This document shows, piece by piece, positions 5,311 to 7,801 of a stretch of 7,801 nt of DNA. Position 1 is the stretch's first letter; each line of letters starts with the position of its first letter. The position numbers were made by a program, and so were the translations under genes. Source of the DNA: an uncultured Gemella sp. (GTDB lineage Bacteria; Bacillota; Bacilli; Staphylococcales; Gemellaceae); NCBI RefSeq assembly GCF_900766305.1, contig NZ_CAAFUZ010000014.1:1-7801 (forward strand). Direction: 5' to 3'. The notes beneath the pieces are model-generated. The model was not told the DNA's origin. It saw only the letters and a list, made by a program, of their open reading frames with translations, and searched no databases.

Positions 5311-6051
5311 ATGTCAGTTCTTGATATAAAAAATCTAGAAGTATCAATTAATGAAAAACAAATATTAAAAGGACTAAATTTAGAAATTAAATCTGGTGAG
5401 ATACATGCCGTAATGGGACCAAATGGTGCAGGTAAATCTACTTTAGCATCAGCTATTATGGGTCACCCTAAATATGAAGTAGATGGTGGAAGTATTTTAT
5501 TAGATGGTGAAGAAGTATTAGAAATGGAAGTTGACGAAAGAGCTCATGCTGGTCTATTCCTAGCAATGCAATATCCATCTGAAGTGCCAGGAGTACCAAC
5601 TTCAGAATTTATTAAATCTGCAATTAATGCACAACGTGAAGATAGTATTCCTTTAATGCAATATATTAAAAAATTAGATAAGACTATGGAATTTTTAGAA
5701 ATGGATCTAAAAATGTCACAACGTTATGTAAATGATGGTTTCTCTGGAGGAGAAAAGAAACGTAACGAAATATTACAAATGATGATGTTAGAACCTAAAT
5801 TTGCTATTCTAGATGAAATCGACTCTGGATTAGATATCGATGCTTTAAAAATCGTATCAAAAGGTGTTAATAAAATGCGTGGAGAAAACTTCGGTTGCTT
5901 AATTATCACTCACTATCAAAGATTATTAGATTATATTGAACCAGATTTTGTACACGTACTTATGGACGGGAAAATCGTAAAATCAGGTGGACCTGAACTA
6001 GCACTTCGTTTAGAAAAAGAAGGTTATGACTGGTTAAAAGAAGAGGTTTAA
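5311..6051 (+). CDS. sufC: Fe-S cluster assembly ATPase SufC
   Basis: Soluble ABC-type ATPase of the SUF system. It binds SufB and SufD, and its ATP hydrolysis drives conformational change of the scaffold during Fe-S cluster assembly in the cytoplasm. The 246-residue length is typical. Motifs seen are Walker [10 protein letters not shown] (36-44), the SufC-type signature [10 protein letters not shown] (144-153), Walker B FAILDE (164-169) followed by DSGLD, and the switch His201 in [11 protein letters not shown]. The form SGGEKKR and the segment [10 protein letters not shown] (86-95) separate SufC from transporter ATPases. It is the first gene of the operon, and sufD starts one base after its stop. 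Codons ending in C are more frequent here than in the preceding operon, consistent with higher expression. Confidence 0.97.
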   Translation: MSVLDIKNLEVSINEKQILKGLNLEIKSGEIHAVMGPNGAGKSTLASAIMGHPKYEVDGGSILLDGEEVLEMEVDERAHAGLFLAMQYPSEVPGVPTSEFIKSAINAQREDSIPLMQYIKKLDKTMEFLEMDLKMSQRYVNDGFSGGEKKRNEILQMMMLEPKFAILDEIDSGLDIDALKIVSKGVNKMRGENFGCLIITHYQRLLDYIEPDFVHVLMDGKIVKSGGPELALRLEKEGYDWLKEEV

Positions 6052-6052
6052 T

Positions 6053-7339
6053 ATGGAGAATAATAAATTAAAACTAAGTATTAAAACTTTACAAAGCATC
6101 TTTTCTAACACTAAAGAACCTGCTTGGTTTTTAAATACTAGAAAATTAGCTTTATATAAGAGTTATACGCTACCTTTTCCAAAATTAGAGTCTATGGAGT
6201 TAGAAAGATGGAACTTATTTAATGTTGATTTTTCAACTCTAAGATTAGAAAATGAAGGAAATGTAGAAATAGCTGAATATGGTATTAATAGTGATGATTT
6301 TGCTGTAGTTCAAAAGAACAATACTATTGTTCACATTAATATTCCAGAAAAATATGCTGATAAAGTAGTGATTAAAGATATTTTCACTGCAATGAATGAT
6401 GATCACATTAAAGATAGTTTTATGAGTGTTGTTGACTATGCTGAAAGTAAAGTAACAGCTGTTCACTATACACTATTAAATGCTGGATTATTTATTGATG
6501 TTAAGGATAATGCTGTAATTGAAGAACCACTTCAATATATCGTGATTTCTGATAAAGAACAAAGTTTATTCAACCATGTAACTATTCAGGTTGGAAATAA
6601 CGCTAAATTTAATTTTATTGAAAACTACGTAAATAACCAAAAAGACGATAAGGCACCTTTCAGTTTAGTATCAGAAGTAGTTGCACATGAGGGAGCTCAA
6701 ATTAACTATAGTTCAATTACGAACCAACCAGGTGAAAAACGTGGAACTATTTTACGTCGTGGTTTAACTTATAGAGATTCATTAATTAACTGGAATGTAG
6801 CTGCAATGGATGAGGCAGATGTATATCACGATAATACAACTAACATCCTAGGAGACGGATCTGAAGCTAACCTTAAGATTGTTACTCTAGGAGTTAAAGA
6901 ACAAAAAACTTACTTCAATAGTGAAGTAGTTAACCAAGGATTAAGTAGTAAAGGTGATATCTTACAACATGGTGTGCTATTAGATAGATCACATATTGTA
7001 TTTAACGGTGTAGGATTTATCGTTAAAGGTGCAACAGGTTCTAATGCTTATCAAAGTTCAAGAATGCTAACACTTTCTTCTGAAGCAAAGGCAGATGCAA
7101 ACCCAATGCTATTAATCGATGAAAATGATGTTATGGCTGGTCACGGAGCGTCGTTAGGTCGTATTGATGAAGAACAATTATATTATCTACAAAGTAGAGG
7201 TTTAACTAGAAAAGAATCTAGCAGATTACTAGTTCACGGATTCCTATCTCCAGTTATCTCAGAATTAACAGTAGATAAGATTAAAGAACTAGTTACAGTG
7301 CTTATTGATGAAAAAATTAACAACAACGAGAGTGAATAG
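6053..7339 (+). CDS. sufD: Fe-S cluster assembly scaffold protein SufD
   Basis: Beta-helix scaffold subunit that pairs with SufB and binds SufC in the SufBCD complex. The 428-residue length is normal. The C-terminal half carries the family core: SSRMLTLSSEAKADANPMLLID (335-356, in part), then DVMAGHGASLGRIDEEQLYYL (359-379, in part) and SRGL (381-384). His364 corresponds to the conserved histidine that E. coli SufD uses at the SufB interface (from memory). The preceding Ala-Gly instead of Cys-Ser is usual for Gram-positive SufD. The N-terminal half is divergent, as is normal; PAWFLNTRK near residue 23 is recognisable. AGAGG at 6042-6046 lies six bases before the ATG, and the gap from sufC is one base. 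SufB is the main alternative, but length, position after sufC and the lack of SufB-type cysteines favour SufD. Confidence 0.93.
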   Translation: MENNKLKLSIKTLQSIFSNTKEPAWFLNTRKLALYKSYTLPFPKLESMELERWNLFNVDFSTLRLENEGNVEIAEYGINSDDFAVVQKNNTIVHINIPEKYADKVVIKDIFTAMNDDHIKDSFMSVVDYAESKVTAVHYTLLNAGLFIDVKDNAVIEEPLQYIVISDKEQSLFNHVTIQVGNNAKFNFIENYVNNQKDDKAPFSLVSEVVAHEGAQINYSSITNQPGEKRGTILRRGLTYRDSLINWNVAAMDEADVYHDNTTNILGDGSEANLKIVTLGVKEQKTYFNSEVVNQGLSSKGDILQHGVLLDRSHIVFNGVGFIVKGATGSNAYQSSRMLTLSSEAKADANPMLLIDENDVMAGHGASLGRIDEEQLYYLQSRGLTRKESSRLLVHGFLSPVISELTVDKIKELVTVLIDEKINNNESE

Positions 7340-7341
7340 AA

Positions 7342-7801
7342 ATGATAGATTTTAGTAAATATAGAGAAGACTTTCCTATATTAAAAAGAAAGATATCAGG
7401 GAATGATTTGATATTTTTTGATAATGGAGCTACTACTCAAAAGCCTAATCAAGTAATTGATACTATTACAGATTACTATAAAAATTATAATTCAAATATT
7501 CATAGATCTGTTTATACCTTAGGTAATGAATCAGAGAAAATATACGAAGAGTCTAAAGAGTTAGTTAGAGAGTTTATAAATGCAAGTAGTTATGAAGAAA
7601 TAATCTATACTAGTGGAACTACTGAAAGTTTAAATTTTACTGCTAGAATTTTAGAGCAAGATGTAAGTGAAGGAGATGAAATTATCCTTACTTATATGGA
7701 ACATCATGCTAATATTATTCCTTGGCAGCAACTAGCTAAACGAAAAAATCTTGTTCTTAAATATTTAGAATTAGATGAACAAGGAAGAATAAGTATTAAA
7801 C
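7342..7801 (+). CDS. sufS: Cysteine desulfurase SufS, 5' part (3' end outside window)
   Basis: PLP-dependent class V aminotransferase-fold enzyme that takes sulfur from L-cysteine, forming alanine and an enzyme persulfide, and passes it on for Fe-S cluster assembly, usually to SufU in Firmicutes. The first 153 residues are visible. Motifs are DFPIL near the N-terminus, FFDNGATTQKP (25-35), NIHRSVYTL, YTSGTTESLN and MEHHANIIPWQ, whose histidine is expected to stack on the PLP ring. The PLP lysine and the active-site cysteine lie beyond the window. HRSVYTLGNES is looser than the usual HRGVHTLS pattern. The start at 7342 is two bases after the sufD stop; the upstream ribosome site (GAGAGTG, 7328-7334) is weak, suggesting reliance on translation from sufD. 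Position and motifs make SufS rather than NifS/IscS secure. Confidence 0.94.
   Translation, partial: MIDFSKYREDFPILKRKISGNDLIFFDNGATTQKPNQVIDTITDYYKNYNSNIHRSVYTLGNESEKIYEESKELVREFINASSYEEIIYTSGTTESLNFTARILEQDVSEGDEIILTYMEHHANIIPWQQLAKRKNLVLKYLELDEQGRISIK

Noticed and set aside
7342..7801. SufS Gly in DNGATT as an unusual substitution
   Set aside because: Both DNAAT and DNGAT forms occur in SufS proteins, so this alone is not notable.

Overview
The window is AT-rich, tightly packed DNA with all recognised genes on the + strand. Strong GGAG-type ribosome-binding sites, a SufC-SufD-SufS gene order and an xseA-xseB-ispA cluster point to a low-GC Firmicute (Bacillota). Gene content and protein style would suit Gemella or a relative, but that genus assignment is inference from memory. 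No phage, insertion-sequence, CRISPR, tRNA or rRNA gene was recognised.

Region 1 (1-1773) is the end of a housekeeping operon: the 3' part of xseA (exonuclease VII large subunit), xseB (small subunit) and ispA (polyprenyl/farnesyl diphosphate synthase). The genes overlap by 1 and 8 bases, so translation is probably coupled. A strong terminator follows ispA, and a second, bidirectional-looking hairpin lies about 20 bases further on.

Region 2 (1774-2159) is a gene-free stretch dense in inverted repeats. It contains a perfect extended -10 promoter (TGATATAAT) with two dyads laid over it, followed by a leader of roughly 200 bases. It is the least explained part of the window.

Region 3 (2160-5162) looks like a three-gene operon: a glycerate kinase, a ten-helix DMT/EamA transporter overlapping it by 8 bases, and a membrane-anchored C39-like cysteine peptidase that starts with GTG. 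The peptidase has a 13-residue tandem duplication just outside its membrane anchor. A clear terminator closes the operon. The kinase and transporter may act on the same organic-acid pathway, but no substrate can be read from the sequence.

Region 4 (5163-7801) is the start of a suf operon for Fe-S cluster assembly. A good sigma-A-type promoter (TTGATA-N17-TATAAT) and a leader hairpin precede sufC (ATPase), sufD (scaffold) and the 5' part of sufS (cysteine desulfurase), which runs off the window. SufS supplies sulfur, and SufC and SufD form part of the scaffold complex on which the cluster is built.

Most of the window is ordinary chromosomal content. The points worth a second look are the repeat-rich region between ispA and the glycerate kinase gene, a lost arginine in IspA, the duplicated segment in the peptidase, and the suf leader hairpin. 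I did not find a convincing new multi-gene system.
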